A stretch of 64,000 nucleotides of DNA from Nostoc sp. UHCC 0870 (lineage in GTDB: Bacteria; Cyanobacteriota; Cyanobacteriia; Cyanobacteriales; Nostocaceae): NCBI RefSeq assembly GCF_022063185.1, contig NZ_CP091913.1:5619141-5683140 (forward strand), given 5' to 3'. Below are positions 1 through 7,250 of the stretch, one piece after another. The notes beneath the pieces were generated by a model that saw only the letters and a list, made by a program, of their open reading frames with translations, made no database searches and was not told where the DNA came from. Made by a program: the position numbers and the translations under genes. The first letter of the stretch is position 1. Every line of letters begins with the position of its first letter.

Positions 1-69
1 AGCTTGCGCTAATTGAATTTGCTGCTCAACTGATGGATATAAACGGACTTGTACAACCTTGTGTAACAC
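1..69 (-). CDS. TnpB-like RNA-guided nuclease, N-terminal fragment (runs off window)
   Basis: Only the first 23 codons are inside the window. The minus-strand reading from a GTG at 69 gives (M)LHKVVQVRLYPSVEQQIQL, which matches the start of IS200/IS605-family TnpB (OrfB) proteins, where a short beta strand and the R-x-Y-P motif are typical. A strong ribosome binding site, AAGGAGGTGAT, sits 6 to 16 bases upstream of the GTG, and an in-frame TGA immediately precedes it, so the start is well fixed. TnpB family members are transposon-encoded RNA-guided DNA nucleases. Whether this copy is intact lies outside the window. The family call rests on about 20 residues. Confidence 0.6.
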   Translation of the reverse strand, partial: MLHKVVQVRLYPSVEQQIQLAQA

Positions 70-161
70 TCAACATCACCTCCTTGATATCTGCACTCTA
101 ACATAAATATATATTGTGGTAAATCACTAAAATAAAATAAAATAATTGGGGATTCGTCATA

Positions 162-206
162 CATCTAGAATTTGTTTTTGCATAAGCAAAAAATCAATTC
201 TAGATG
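162..206. repeat. Perfect two-tier hairpin, possible IS605-type subterminal structure
   Basis: CATCTAGAATT at 162-172 pairs perfectly with AATTCTAGATG at 196-206. Inside it TTTTTGC at 175-181 pairs with GCAAAAA at 186-192 around an ATAA loop. It lies about 95 bases upstream of the TnpB start. IS200/IS605 elements carry subterminal hairpins recognised by TnpA, so this may be the element's end; that link is inference. Confidence 0.45.
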
Positions 207-223
207 CAATCCTCACTTCGTGA

Positions 224-442
224 CGCTCCGCGAACATCCCCCGCTCCCTATCCCCACCTTATGAGTACATTGAAGGTGGGGACTTCCGCGACACGTTAAA
301 CTGGCAATACAGTTTAGGTTATTGTTCGCAATGTTCTCACTGGTTAGGAGGATCTTCTAATACTCCAGTAGTTACTCAGAAAAGATGGATAGCTGAAAGT
401 CCCTATCCAATACCAGCATTAACCGCTTCTGCTCTATTCTAA
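224..442 (+). pseudogene. Gene fragment with a CxxC zinc-knuckle-like motif
   Basis: An open frame with no start codon encodes about 72 residues ending at a TAA at 440-442. It reads as real protein over its second half (EYIEGGDFRDTLNWQYSL followed by GYCSQCSHWLGG). The C-x2-C-x2-WLG pattern recalls the zinc-knuckle segment of TniQ-like and related DNA-binding proteins of cyanobacteria, but I cannot confirm the family. The frame opens at a stop at 221-223 close to the hairpin at 162-206, as if the 5' part had been lost when the neighbouring transposon arrived. Best read as a remnant. Confidence 0.3.
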
Positions 443-704
443 AAAAATCCGGTGCTTTCCTGCTTTCTATACTTGATTGGACTCACGGCAAGCTTATCCT
501 TCCAATTTGAACTAGCGGCAAAGTTATGGGTAAAGTCACAGCAATTCGCAATTCGCAATTAAACTCAGCCACCCACAAGGGGTGGGTTTTCACGTTTTGG
601 CTTACGCTCATGGCGTAAGCCTATACTTTATTTGATAAAATTCACAAGTAGGGTGTGTTATGCCATAGGCTAGCGCACCCTGAATTTTTGATTGGGAATT
701 GGTT

Positions 705-1091
705 TTATACACCAATTTTCAAATTCCAAGCGGCGATCGCTAAAGCACCCCAGCCTAAAATAAAAGCTACACCGCCCAAGGGTGTAATTGCACCTAAGAT
801 TTTTATTCCAGTTAAGCTGAGAGCGTACAAACTGCCAGAAAAAATGGCGATACCGACGATAAAAAGCCAGCCACTAGCTATCAAAGTGGTTGGCGGCGAT
901 GGTGTACGGCTAATTAAGACGGCTACTAGCAACAAGGCTAGAGCGTGATACATTTGGTAACGTGCGCCGACATCAAAAATTTCGAGCGATCGCTCACTAA
1001 TTCTTTCCCGCAGTGCATGGGAAGCGAAAGCACCAGCCACCACTGACAAACCGCCTAAAATGGCAGCTACGCTCAAAAAAATCTGCATCAT
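705..1091 (-). CDS. DUF423 family inner-membrane protein
   Basis: 128 residues, almost entirely hydrophobic, with four predicted membrane helices. The N-terminal GAFASHALRERIS segment, the following YQMYHALALL and the later SGSLYALSLTG block are the signatures of the DUF423 (YgdD-like) family, and the length is normal for it. Its molecular role is unknown. Two adjacent ATG codons could start the protein; the first is taken. It is transcribed on the minus strand, just downstream of the gene starting at 1608, with only a 28-base gap, so the two may be cotranscribed. Confidence 0.88.
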   Translation of the reverse strand: MMQIFLSVAAILGGLSVVAGAFASHALRERISERSLEIFDVGARYQMYHALALLLVAVLISRTPSPPTTLIASGWLFIVGIAIFSGSLYALSLTGIKILGAITPLGGVAFILGWGALAIAAWNLKIGV

Positions 1092-1119
1092 TAGACTTAG
1101 TTGTCAAGTTAATTGGGGA

Positions 1120-1608
1120 TTAGACATCAAAATGATATGATACTGACCCTTCATCACTAACTTTAAAATTTGCGCTGAATTCTTTAGCTTTTTCGTCTAA
1201 ATATTGTCTGGCTACAGTTGCAGGTAGTTGTGACTGCATAGCAAAGCCTAAAACAGTGATGCGTCCATCATTATTTTGAATCATTTGATAAAAAGTAGAT
1301 TGTAAGCGATCGCTTAATTGTTGCTGAAGGGCTTTTTTTTGATTTTTGCTTTGCAGGTACAATCCCCAACCCAGCCATGAACCTAAAATCATGGTAGGTA
1401 AACCAAAAATTAGACCCTGTGTAGCAGTAGCATTCAATAAAGATGCTCTTTCTCTATTAAAATACTCCTGCACCAACTCCTCATTTTCACCTGGGGAAAT
1501 TGGTTTGAACATAGTATTTCTTTCCACTACCGCAGAGACAGAGGCGGTCAAAAACGTGAATCCGAGTGTTAATAGCCAACCAGCAGCCAGCTTTTCCGCA
1601 GTTTTCAT
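1120..1608 (-). CDS. Conserved cyanobacterial membrane protein with C-terminal winged-helix-like domain
   Basis: 162 residues. A first hydrophobic helix spans about residues 8-28 and a second about 63-85, separated by a charged segment containing a run of acidic residues (PGENEELVQEYFNRE). The soluble C-terminal part (about 95-162), with ITVLGFAMQSQLPATVARQY, looks like a small helix-turn-helix or winged-helix domain of the type found fused to membrane anchors in cyanobacteria. I do not recognise a named family and no function should be assumed. It precedes the DUF423 gene on the same strand. Confidence 0.75.
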   Translation of the reverse strand: MKTAEKLAAGWLLTLGFTFLTASVSAVVERNTMFKPISPGENEELVQEYFNRERASLLNATATQGLIFGLPTMILGSWLGWGLYLQSKNQKKALQQQLSDRLQSTFYQMIQNNDGRITVLGFAMQSQLPATVARQYLDEKAKEFSANFKVSDEGSVSYHFDV

Positions 1609-1702
1609 AATTCCACTTCAGATTGAAACCTTGTCTGTGATTTTAACCTCACTAGTGGGGAAATAGGGAATAGGGGTAAATAGAACAGATAATATTCCTT
1701 AC

Positions 1703-1803
1703 AGCGTTTCTTAATCACATGAGGTATATCATAGCCCCCTCCCCGCAAGCGGGGAGGGGGTTGGGGGTGGGGTTCTTGTACCTCACTAAAGTGAGAACCG
1801 CTA
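1703..1803. repeat. MITE-like repeat family A, full copy
   Basis: About 101 bases with imperfect terminal inverted repeats: AGCGTTTCTTAATCACATGA at the left, and the complement of TACCTCACTAAAGTGAGAAC plus CGCT at the right. The centre is a G/C-rich hairpin, CCCCTCCCCGC-AA-GCGGGGAGGGG. A second copy lies at 30490-30580, and partial copies at 17901-17955 and 27000-27071. No coding capacity. Confidence 0.7.
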
Positions 1804-1827
1804 TATTCCCTATTCCCTAATTGAGTA

Positions 1828-3087
1828 TCAGCCAGTGTACCATTCTGGAGTCAATGAATTGGCTACAGGTGTTGCGGTGGCTGTAGTGCCATCCATAACC
1901 CAAAGTACGTCTTGACCTGATGCTTGATCACGCCAGTAGATGTCTGTTCTACCGTCACCATTGTGATCGCCGAGGAATGGCTTATATACTGCACCAGTTT
2001 CGGAAACTTTGGGTAAGAAAGCTTCACTGCTCTTAGTAGTACCATCCATCAACCAAGCTGTGTTCTCGCCGGTGGTTTCATTGTTCCAGAAGATATCTGT
2101 CTTGCCATCACCATTGAAATCACCAATACTGGCTTTCCATGATGAGTCAAGTGTATTTAGAGTGCCTTCGGTGACAAGAGGACCAATACCAGGAAGAGTA
2201 TTCATTGTCCAAACCTTGTTCTCACCGGTGCTGGTGTTACGCCAGAGAATATCAGTTTTGAAATCTCCGTTGAAATCACCAAGGGTGTAAGACCAAGATG
2301 GATCTTGTGCTTGCAGATCATATTTGGTGGCTTGTGCGCCATCCATCAACCAAGTAATGTTTTCGCCAGTGGTATCATTGCGCCAGAAGATATCACTCTT
2401 ACCATTACCGTCGAAATCAACAATAGTAGGATTCCAACCCACATCTGTTGTGTCTAGAACGTTGGCACTTGTGACTGTTGTACCATCCATAGTCCAAATA
2501 GCGTTTTGGCCTGTGGTGGCATTATGCCAGAAGATATCTGTTTTGCGATCGCCGTTGAAATCGCCAATTTTAGCGTCCCAGCCTGCATCAACTTTCTCTA
2601 GATACACAAAGTTAGCAACTCTAGTACCATCCATCAGCGCAACAGCATTTTCTCCTGTGGCGTTATTACGCAACAAGAAGTCTGTCTTGCCATCATTATT
2701 GAAATCAGCAATTTTATAACTCCAGGTGGTTAGGTCATATTGACCTAGAGAAGCTTCTTGTATAGTTGCTGCACCATCCATTAGACGGACGACAATTTCA
2801 CCTGTTTGAGTGTTCACCCAAACTTTATCTGCTTTACCATCACCATTGAAATCAGGTGTGATAGCGGCACTAGTTAAGTAAGGATTGGGGTTTGGGTTAA
2901 CACTAGTTCTGGGAAATGGGGAAACTAAATCTAATGGTAATGGTTCAGAAGAGGAGCTATTATTGTTTGGTAATGTGATATTAAAATCCGACAGAGATTG
3001 AGAAGGACTTACCAAGCTCTGTGATTTTTGCAAAGATATATCAAACGCATTAGCCACTTTGTTGTTGAATTCTGGTGCGCTAGACAT
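1828..3087 (-). CDS. FG-GAP/VCBS repeat protein, predicted seven-bladed beta-propeller
   Basis: 419 residues. After a Ser/Asn/Pro-rich N-terminal segment (about 1-75) there are seven consecutive repeats of about 48 residues, each opening with a calcium-binding loop such as DFNGDGKTDIFW, then N-x-x-TGEN and a W-x-MDGT strand. VCBS/FG-GAP repeats form calcium-stabilised beta-propellers, usually in extracellular adhesion or binding proteins. Seven repeats would close one propeller. No signal peptide or membrane helix is visible, so if exported it would need a leaderless route. It stands alone on the minus strand, with a long AT-rich region upstream. Ligand and role are unknown. Confidence 0.85.
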   Translation of the reverse strand: MSSAPEFNNKVANAFDISLQKSQSLVSPSQSLSDFNITLPNNNSSSSEPLPLDLVSPFPRTSVNPNPNPYLTSAAITPDFNGDGKADKVWVNTQTGEIVVRLMDGAATIQEASLGQYDLTTWSYKIADFNNDGKTDFLLRNNATGENAVALMDGTRVANFVYLEKVDAGWDAKIGDFNGDRKTDIFWHNATTGQNAIWTMDGTTVTSANVLDTTDVGWNPTIVDFDGNGKSDIFWRNDTTGENITWLMDGAQATKYDLQAQDPSWSYTLGDFNGDFKTDILWRNTSTGENKVWTMNTLPGIGPLVTEGTLNTLDSSWKASIGDFNGDGKTDIFWNNETTGENTAWLMDGTTKSSEAFLPKVSETGAVYKPFLGDHNGDGRTDIYWRDQASGQDVLWVMDGTTATATPVANSLTPEWYTG

Positions 3088-3709
3088 AGTGTATTTTTAT
3101 GACTGGTTGCTATCAAAGTTTTAACTCTTTGTTGGCAGTCAATTCTGTCTTTAAATAACATTTTCCTGAAAAACTATTTTCTTTAACAAACATTTGTTTT
3201 TGATGAAAATCATCTTTTGCATACATCTTGATGGTTAGATAACTTTTAGTAGGGCTTAATGTATTTTTTCAAGATTTGATGATATTAAATTCTTGCTTAT
3301 GTCATGTTTAACAGACAATTTTAGATGCTTTACGGCTGGCAATAGCATAAAAATAAAGCTGAATACACTCATAATTTAATTACCAATTTCTTATCTACAT
3401 TATTTTTGATCAAATATCGGTTACGTATGATTTTTTCAAAAAATAAATGTTTGGCATTAACAAATAAACATGAATCTAAGAATCAGGTGAAATACATTTT
3501 GTTTTGTATAATATGAATACAGCTAATAAATTAAATTATTGATAATCTATAACCCCGCTTTCTTTAATAAACCAGAGTTATGCAAACTCAAACTACCCTT
3601 CATTGAACTGAATCATTGGTAGAACCGTACATTTGTAAGCCCCTTTGCTTAATTTCGGTGCTGAAGATGAAATCAAGATTAGCTAGAATAACTTAGTAGC
3701 AACTATAGT
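3088..3709. other. Long AT-rich intergenic region between divergent genes
   Basis: About 620 bases separate the VCBS-protein gene from pepP. The region is strongly AT-rich and has no credible reading frame on either strand. It must contain the promoter of the VCBS gene; I see no confident consensus element for it. The pepP promoter candidate is listed separately. Confidence 0.6.
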
Positions 3710-3739
3710 TTGTAGTTGCTAAAAGTGTAAAATTATACT
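3710..3739 (+). promoter_or_regulatory. Predicted sigma70-type promoter of pepP with overlapping palindrome
   Basis: TTGTAG at 3710-3715 and TATACT at 3734-3739, with an 18-base spacer, lie 22 bases upstream of the pepP ATG. The inverted repeat AGCAACTA/TAGTTGCT (about 3698-3720) covers the -35 region and could be an operator. Spacing and composition are good, but no experimental support is available. Confidence 0.4.
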
Positions 3740-3760
3740 ATAAATTCGCTAGATTTAGCT

Positions 3761-5077
3761 ATGCAATTAGAATATCGGCAGCGTCGTGAGCAGTTAATGG
3801 CAAAAATTGGTAGTGGTACAGCCATTTTTCGCAGTGCGCCAATGGCCGTAATGCACAACGATGTCGAATATAACTATCGCCAAGACAGTGATTTTTTCTA
3901 CCTGACTGGCTTTAACGAACCGGAAGCGGTAGCTGTGTTAGCACCCCATCATCAAGAACATCGCTTTGTGTTGTTTGTCCAACCCAAGGAAAGAGAAAAG
4001 GAAGTTTGGACTGGTTATCGCTGTGGGGTAGACGCAGCCAAGGAAATGTATGGTGCAGATGAGGCTTATCCCATCACGGAACTAGATGAGAAGTTACCCC
4101 AGTATTTAGAAAAAGCCGATCGCATTTATTATCATTTAGGACGCGATCGCTCTTTTAACGATAAAATCCTGGGACATTACCAAAGTTTATTGCGGAGTTA
4201 TCCCAAGCGGGGTACAGGGCCAATCGCTATTGCAGATACAGGCCCAATTCTCCACAGTTCGAGATTAGTTAAAAGTGAAGCGGAATTAGAAATGATGCGT
4301 CAAGCAGCATTAATTGCCGTTGAAGCGCACAATCACGCCATGGCCATTACTAAACCCGGACGTTATGAGTATGAAATCCAAGCCGAGATAGAACGCATCT
4401 TTCGCCTGCGGGGTGGAATGGGGCCGGCTTATCCTTCGATTGTCGCTTCTGGTGTAAATGCTTGCGTACTGCATTACATTGAAAATAATCGCCAGATGCA
4501 GGAGCAAGATTTGCTGTTAATTGACGCTGGTTGTGCTTATGATTATTACAATTCGGATATTACCAGGACATTTCCCGTAGGTGGTAAGTTTACACCAGAG
4601 CAGAAGATATTGTATGAACTTGTCTTAGAAGCACAAAAACAAGCGATCGCTCAAGTAAAACCAGGTAATACTTTTAACTTAGTTCATGATACTGCTGTGC
4701 GTGTTTTAACTGAAGGCTTAGTAGAACTGGGTATCCTCAAAGGCGAAGTGGATAAACTGATTGAGGAAGAAAAATACAAACCGTATTATATGCACCGTAC
4801 CAGCCATTGGTTAGGTTTGGATGTCCATGATGTGGGTGTGTATCAACATGGTGAAGATAAACCGCAAATTTTGCAACCAGGCCAAGTGTTGACGGTTGAA
4901 CCTGGACTTTATATTGTCCCAGATACGAAACTCGCAGAAGACCAACCAGAAACAGATCGGCGTTGGGTCGGTATTGGGATTCGCATTGAAGATGATGTGT
5001 TAGTTACACCTACAGGAAATGAGGTGTTAACGGCTGGTGTTCCTAAAGCTGTGGATGAAGTGGAAAGAATCAGCTGA
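3761..5077 (+). CDS. pepP: Xaa-Pro aminopeptidase (M24B)
   Basis: 438 residues, the usual size of cyanobacterial aminopeptidase P, which removes N-terminal residues preceding proline in cytosolic peptides. The N-terminal creatinase-like domain (about 1-165) includes DSDFFYLTGFNEPEA. The C-terminal pita-bread domain carries the five dinuclear metal ligands: D255 and D266 (LLLIDAGCAYDYYNSDITRT), H349 (RTSHWLGLDVHD), E380 (TVEPGLY) and E410 (GIGIRIEDD). The ATG at 3761 begins a typical MQLEYRQRREQL N-terminus. It is a single-gene unit, convergent with the DUF3592 gene, whose stop lies 12 bases away. Confidence 0.95.
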   Translation: MQLEYRQRREQLMAKIGSGTAIFRSAPMAVMHNDVEYNYRQDSDFFYLTGFNEPEAVAVLAPHHQEHRFVLFVQPKEREKEVWTGYRCGVDAAKEMYGADEAYPITELDEKLPQYLEKADRIYYHLGRDRSFNDKILGHYQSLLRSYPKRGTGPIAIADTGPILHSSRLVKSEAELEMMRQAALIAVEAHNHAMAITKPGRYEYEIQAEIERIFRLRGGMGPAYPSIVASGVNACVLHYIENNRQMQEQDLLLIDAGCAYDYYNSDITRTFPVGGKFTPEQKILYELVLEAQKQAIAQVKPGNTFNLVHDTAVRVLTEGLVELGILKGEVDKLIEEEKYKPYYMHRTSHWLGLDVHDVGVYQHGEDKPQILQPGQVLTVEPGLYIVPDTKLAEDQPETDRRWVGIGIRIEDDVLVTPTGNEVLTAGVPKAVDEVERIS

Positions 5078-5088
5078 TAGCTAGATTT

Positions 5089-5499
5089 TTACCGGAATGA
5101 ATTGATTAGTGCAATTCCTCCAATCAAGACAAAAAGTGACCCCATAGCAGTACATATCACAGGTAAAAGCCATAATTCTGCCCAGGAATTAATCACGGCA
5201 GAATTTGGCTGTTGAGGATTGTATAGCACTTCTACTTGCTGATCCTTTTTAAATGCTGGCGGGCTGCTACCTGAGTTAGCTTCAAATATTATGCGATCGC
5301 CAGAAGATGAGGTAAATTGTACTACTGGATAGTAAACTGAACTTCTGCTACTACCTGATGTACGCCGGATCAAATCGATGACTGTTCCTTGGGTTGTTAC
5401 AGATTTGGCTAGGAAAGAACGAGTATTTAACGTAATTATTATCCCGACTATCAAAAAGATACTACCAATACCAGCGAAGATAGAACCAAACACACCCAT
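5089..5499 (-). CDS. DUF3592 membrane protein
   Basis: 136 residues with an N-terminal membrane helix (about 5-25), an extracytoplasmic beta-rich domain (about 30-100) and a C-terminal helix (about 105-130). The central domain has the DUF3592 pattern: TTQGTVIDLIRR, YYPVVQFTSSSG and the later QQVEVLYNPQQPN. DUF3592 proteins are widespread and functionally uncharacterised. The gene is convergent with pepP. An element of the TAGACCTCTTGCA repeat family lies immediately upstream of its start. Confidence 0.88.
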   Translation of the reverse strand: MGVFGSIFAGIGSIFLIVGIIITLNTRSFLAKSVTTQGTVIDLIRRTSGSSRSSVYYPVVQFTSSSGDRIIFEANSGSSPPAFKKDQQVEVLYNPQQPNSAVINSWAELWLLPVICTAMGSLFVLIGGIALINSFR

Positions 5500-5512
5500 A
5501 GGATTTTAATAT

Positions 5513-5567
5513 TAGACCTCTTGCATAAATGTTCAAGCTGTCATGTTGAGCGAAGCGAAACATCTCA
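5513..5567. repeat. MITE-like repeat family C, left half only
   Basis: TAGACCTCTTGCATAAATG followed by TGTCATGTTGAGCGAAGCGA and CATCTC closely matches the first two thirds of the complete element at 63075-63154. The right terminal repeat is absent, so this is a decayed or solo end. Confidence 0.65.
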
Positions 5568-5583
5568 AAGATTATACATTTCA

Positions 5584-6672
5584 TCATGCTTTAGTACCTA
5601 ACCGTTGATGAACCAACTCAGCCGCTAACTCAATCGCTGCTTTCATACTAGTAGCATCAGCAATTCCCTTACCTGCGATATCAAATGCTGTTCCGTGGTC
5701 GGGGGAAGTGCGAACAAAGGGTAAACCAATGGAAGTATTCACAGCACGGTCAAACGCCATTAGCTTGACGGGAATTAAACCTTGGTCGTGATAAAGTGCC
5801 AAATAAGCATCGGCGGGATTTTGTCCGTGAGAATTACCATACCAAGCTTGACCAGGCTTAACCCACATTGTATCAGGGGGAATCGGCCCTTCTATCTGAA
5901 AATTAGGGCGTTTTTGCCGTTCTGACTCCAACCACGGGATTAACCAATCCTGTTCTTCCGTTCCCAATTGTCCTTGTTCGCCACTGTGGGGATTTAAACC
6001 TGCGATCGCAATTCTCCCACTAGTTAGCCCAAAATCTTGCTTTAAACACTCCACCAATAAATCTAATTTTGTGGTTAACAACTCTGGTGTCAGTGTTTCA
6101 GCTACTTGACACAGGGGAATATGGGTAGTAGCCAATAAAGTGCGGAGTGTCCAACCAGTATAAGGCGATCGCGCTACAAATAACATCCCAAATCTTGCAA
6201 CACCAGACTTTTCAGCTAAAAGTTCCGTTTGTCCTGGGTAATTATAACCTGCGGCTTTCCACGCAGATTTAGCGATGGGGGCTGTAACAATACCATCAAA
6301 GTTACCAGATATAGTTTCTGCGATCGCATATTCCATATAAGCAAAACTCGCCGCACCACTGGCTGCATTTCCAGTCCCTAAAATAATTTTTCCCTCAATC
6401 TCTGTATCTAAAGTCACATCGACAACATTTAATTCATCAGGATTTGCTAAAGGTGTTAACTTCTCAATCGCTGTTAGTTTTTTATATATCTGTACCAGCA
6501 AATCCCGATTACCAATCACAGTTAAATCGCAGTTTTGACCAACTTCTGGATCTGCCAAAGCTTTTAAAATTACCTCCGCGCCAATTCCGGCTGGATCTCC
6601 CAAAGTTATCGCTAAACGCAGAGGTTTTTTGCCTAGTAATTTTACTGTTTGATATTGATTAATTTGATACAT
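5584..6672 (-). CDS. pdxA: 4-hydroxythreonine-4-phosphate dehydrogenase
   Basis: PdxA oxidises 4-phosphohydroxy-L-threonine in DXP-dependent pyridoxal phosphate synthesis. Signatures are RLAITLGDPAGIGAEV near the N-terminus, GIVTAPIAKSAW, the metal-binding histidines in TTHIPLC, LNPHSGEQG and LYHDQGLIPVK, and SPDHGTAFDIAGKG. The ATG at 6672 gives 362 residues; the frame also runs upstream to a TTG at 6726, but that would add 18 residues not expected in the family. No good ribosome binding site distinguishes the two. Monocistronic on the minus strand, divergent from petM. Confidence 0.93.
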   Translation of the reverse strand: MYQINQYQTVKLLGKKPLRLAITLGDPAGIGAEVILKALADPEVGQNCDLTVIGNRDLLVQIYKKLTAIEKLTPLANPDELNVVDVTLDTEIEGKIILGTGNAASGAASFAYMEYAIAETISGNFDGIVTAPIAKSAWKAAGYNYPGQTELLAEKSGVARFGMLFVARSPYTGWTLRTLLATTHIPLCQVAETLTPELLTTKLDLLVECLKQDFGLTSGRIAIAGLNPHSGEQGQLGTEEQDWLIPWLESERQKRPNFQIEGPIPPDTMWVKPGQAWYGNSHGQNPADAYLALYHDQGLIPVKLMAFDRAVNTSIGLPFVRTSPDHGTAFDIAGKGIADATSMKAAIELAAELVHQRLGTKA

Positions 6673-6860
6673 ATTTTTACTAATAAACCAAGTTGCTAGT
6701 TTGAAAACTTTTACCCCAGTCCGCAACCCCCATATGAGAGATTGTCCATCAAACTGGTTTAGAATTATTTACACAGGTCTAATCCTACCGTAGCCGTTAC
6801 AGAGCTTCTGGAAGACATAGTTTATCTGAGTCTACCTAAGTCGTAAGATTAGCAAGGATT

Positions 6861-6882
6861 TAGATTTGAGTCGTCAAATCTA
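6861..6882. promoter_or_regulatory. Perfect inverted repeat upstream of petM
   Basis: TAGATTTGA (6861-6869), loop GTCG, TCAAATCTA (6874-6882): nine perfect base pairs ending 64 bases before the petM ATG. It could be an operator or a stem in the 5' untranslated region. It is not followed by a T run, so a terminator is unlikely. Confidence 0.4.
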
Positions 6883-6946
6883 GTCTACTGAAACAACTCA
6901 AAAATAAGAATCTACAGATCCACCATTCGCAAAGGAGAATACATCA

Positions 6947-7051
6947 ATGAGCGGCGAAATGTTCAACGCAGCTATCTTATCTTTCGGTCTAATCTTCGTG
7001 GGTTGGGCTTTGGGTGCTTTATTGCTGAAAATCCAAGGTTCAGAAGAATAA
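6947..7051 (+). CDS. petM: Cytochrome b6f complex subunit 7
   Basis: A 34-residue protein: MSGEMFNAAILSFGLIFVG then WALGALLLKIQGSEE. This is the canonical PetM sequence, a single transmembrane helix at the periphery of the cytochrome b6f complex in the thylakoid membrane, which carries electrons between plastoquinone and plastocyanin or cytochrome c6. The ribosome binding site AAAGGAGAA lies 8 bases before the ATG. ycf39, another photosynthesis gene, follows 200 bases downstream on the same strand. Confidence 0.97.
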   Translation: MSGEMFNAAILSFGLIFVGWALGALLLKIQGSEE

Positions 7052-7250
7052 TCCCCCTAGAGGACGGTTGGCGAGAGACAAAAAGCTTTACTGTCCCCAG
7101 GAAAATAGCGTGTCCGTCAACCGGACAACGCTGTTTTGTCTATTTTGTACGTATCAATGACGTTTTCCTTAAAAAGAAGTAAACTTTTGTTTACAGATAT
7201 AATTCTGTTAAGATTCTTTTCATAAAAGTTTAAAATTTGTTAATACCCTC

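Larger units (their letters stand above)
70..704. other. Gene-poor region with transposon debris
   Basis: Apart from the hairpin and the fragment listed separately, this stretch holds a terminator-like stem (CCACCC at 569-574 with GGGTGG at 580-585, followed by TTTT), a perfect stem GGCTTACGC/GCGTAAGCC at 599-621, and a copy of the common cyanobacterial motif TAGGGTGTGTTA at 651-662. No intact gene is seen. Confidence 0.6.

Noticed and set aside
655..948. Open frame on + opposite the DUF423 gene
   Set aside because: It is antisense to a well-supported family member and has no recognisable product.
2324..2719. Open frame on + opposite the VCBS repeat gene
   Set aside because: It is a mirror of the repeat coding sequence; its periodic composition follows the other strand.
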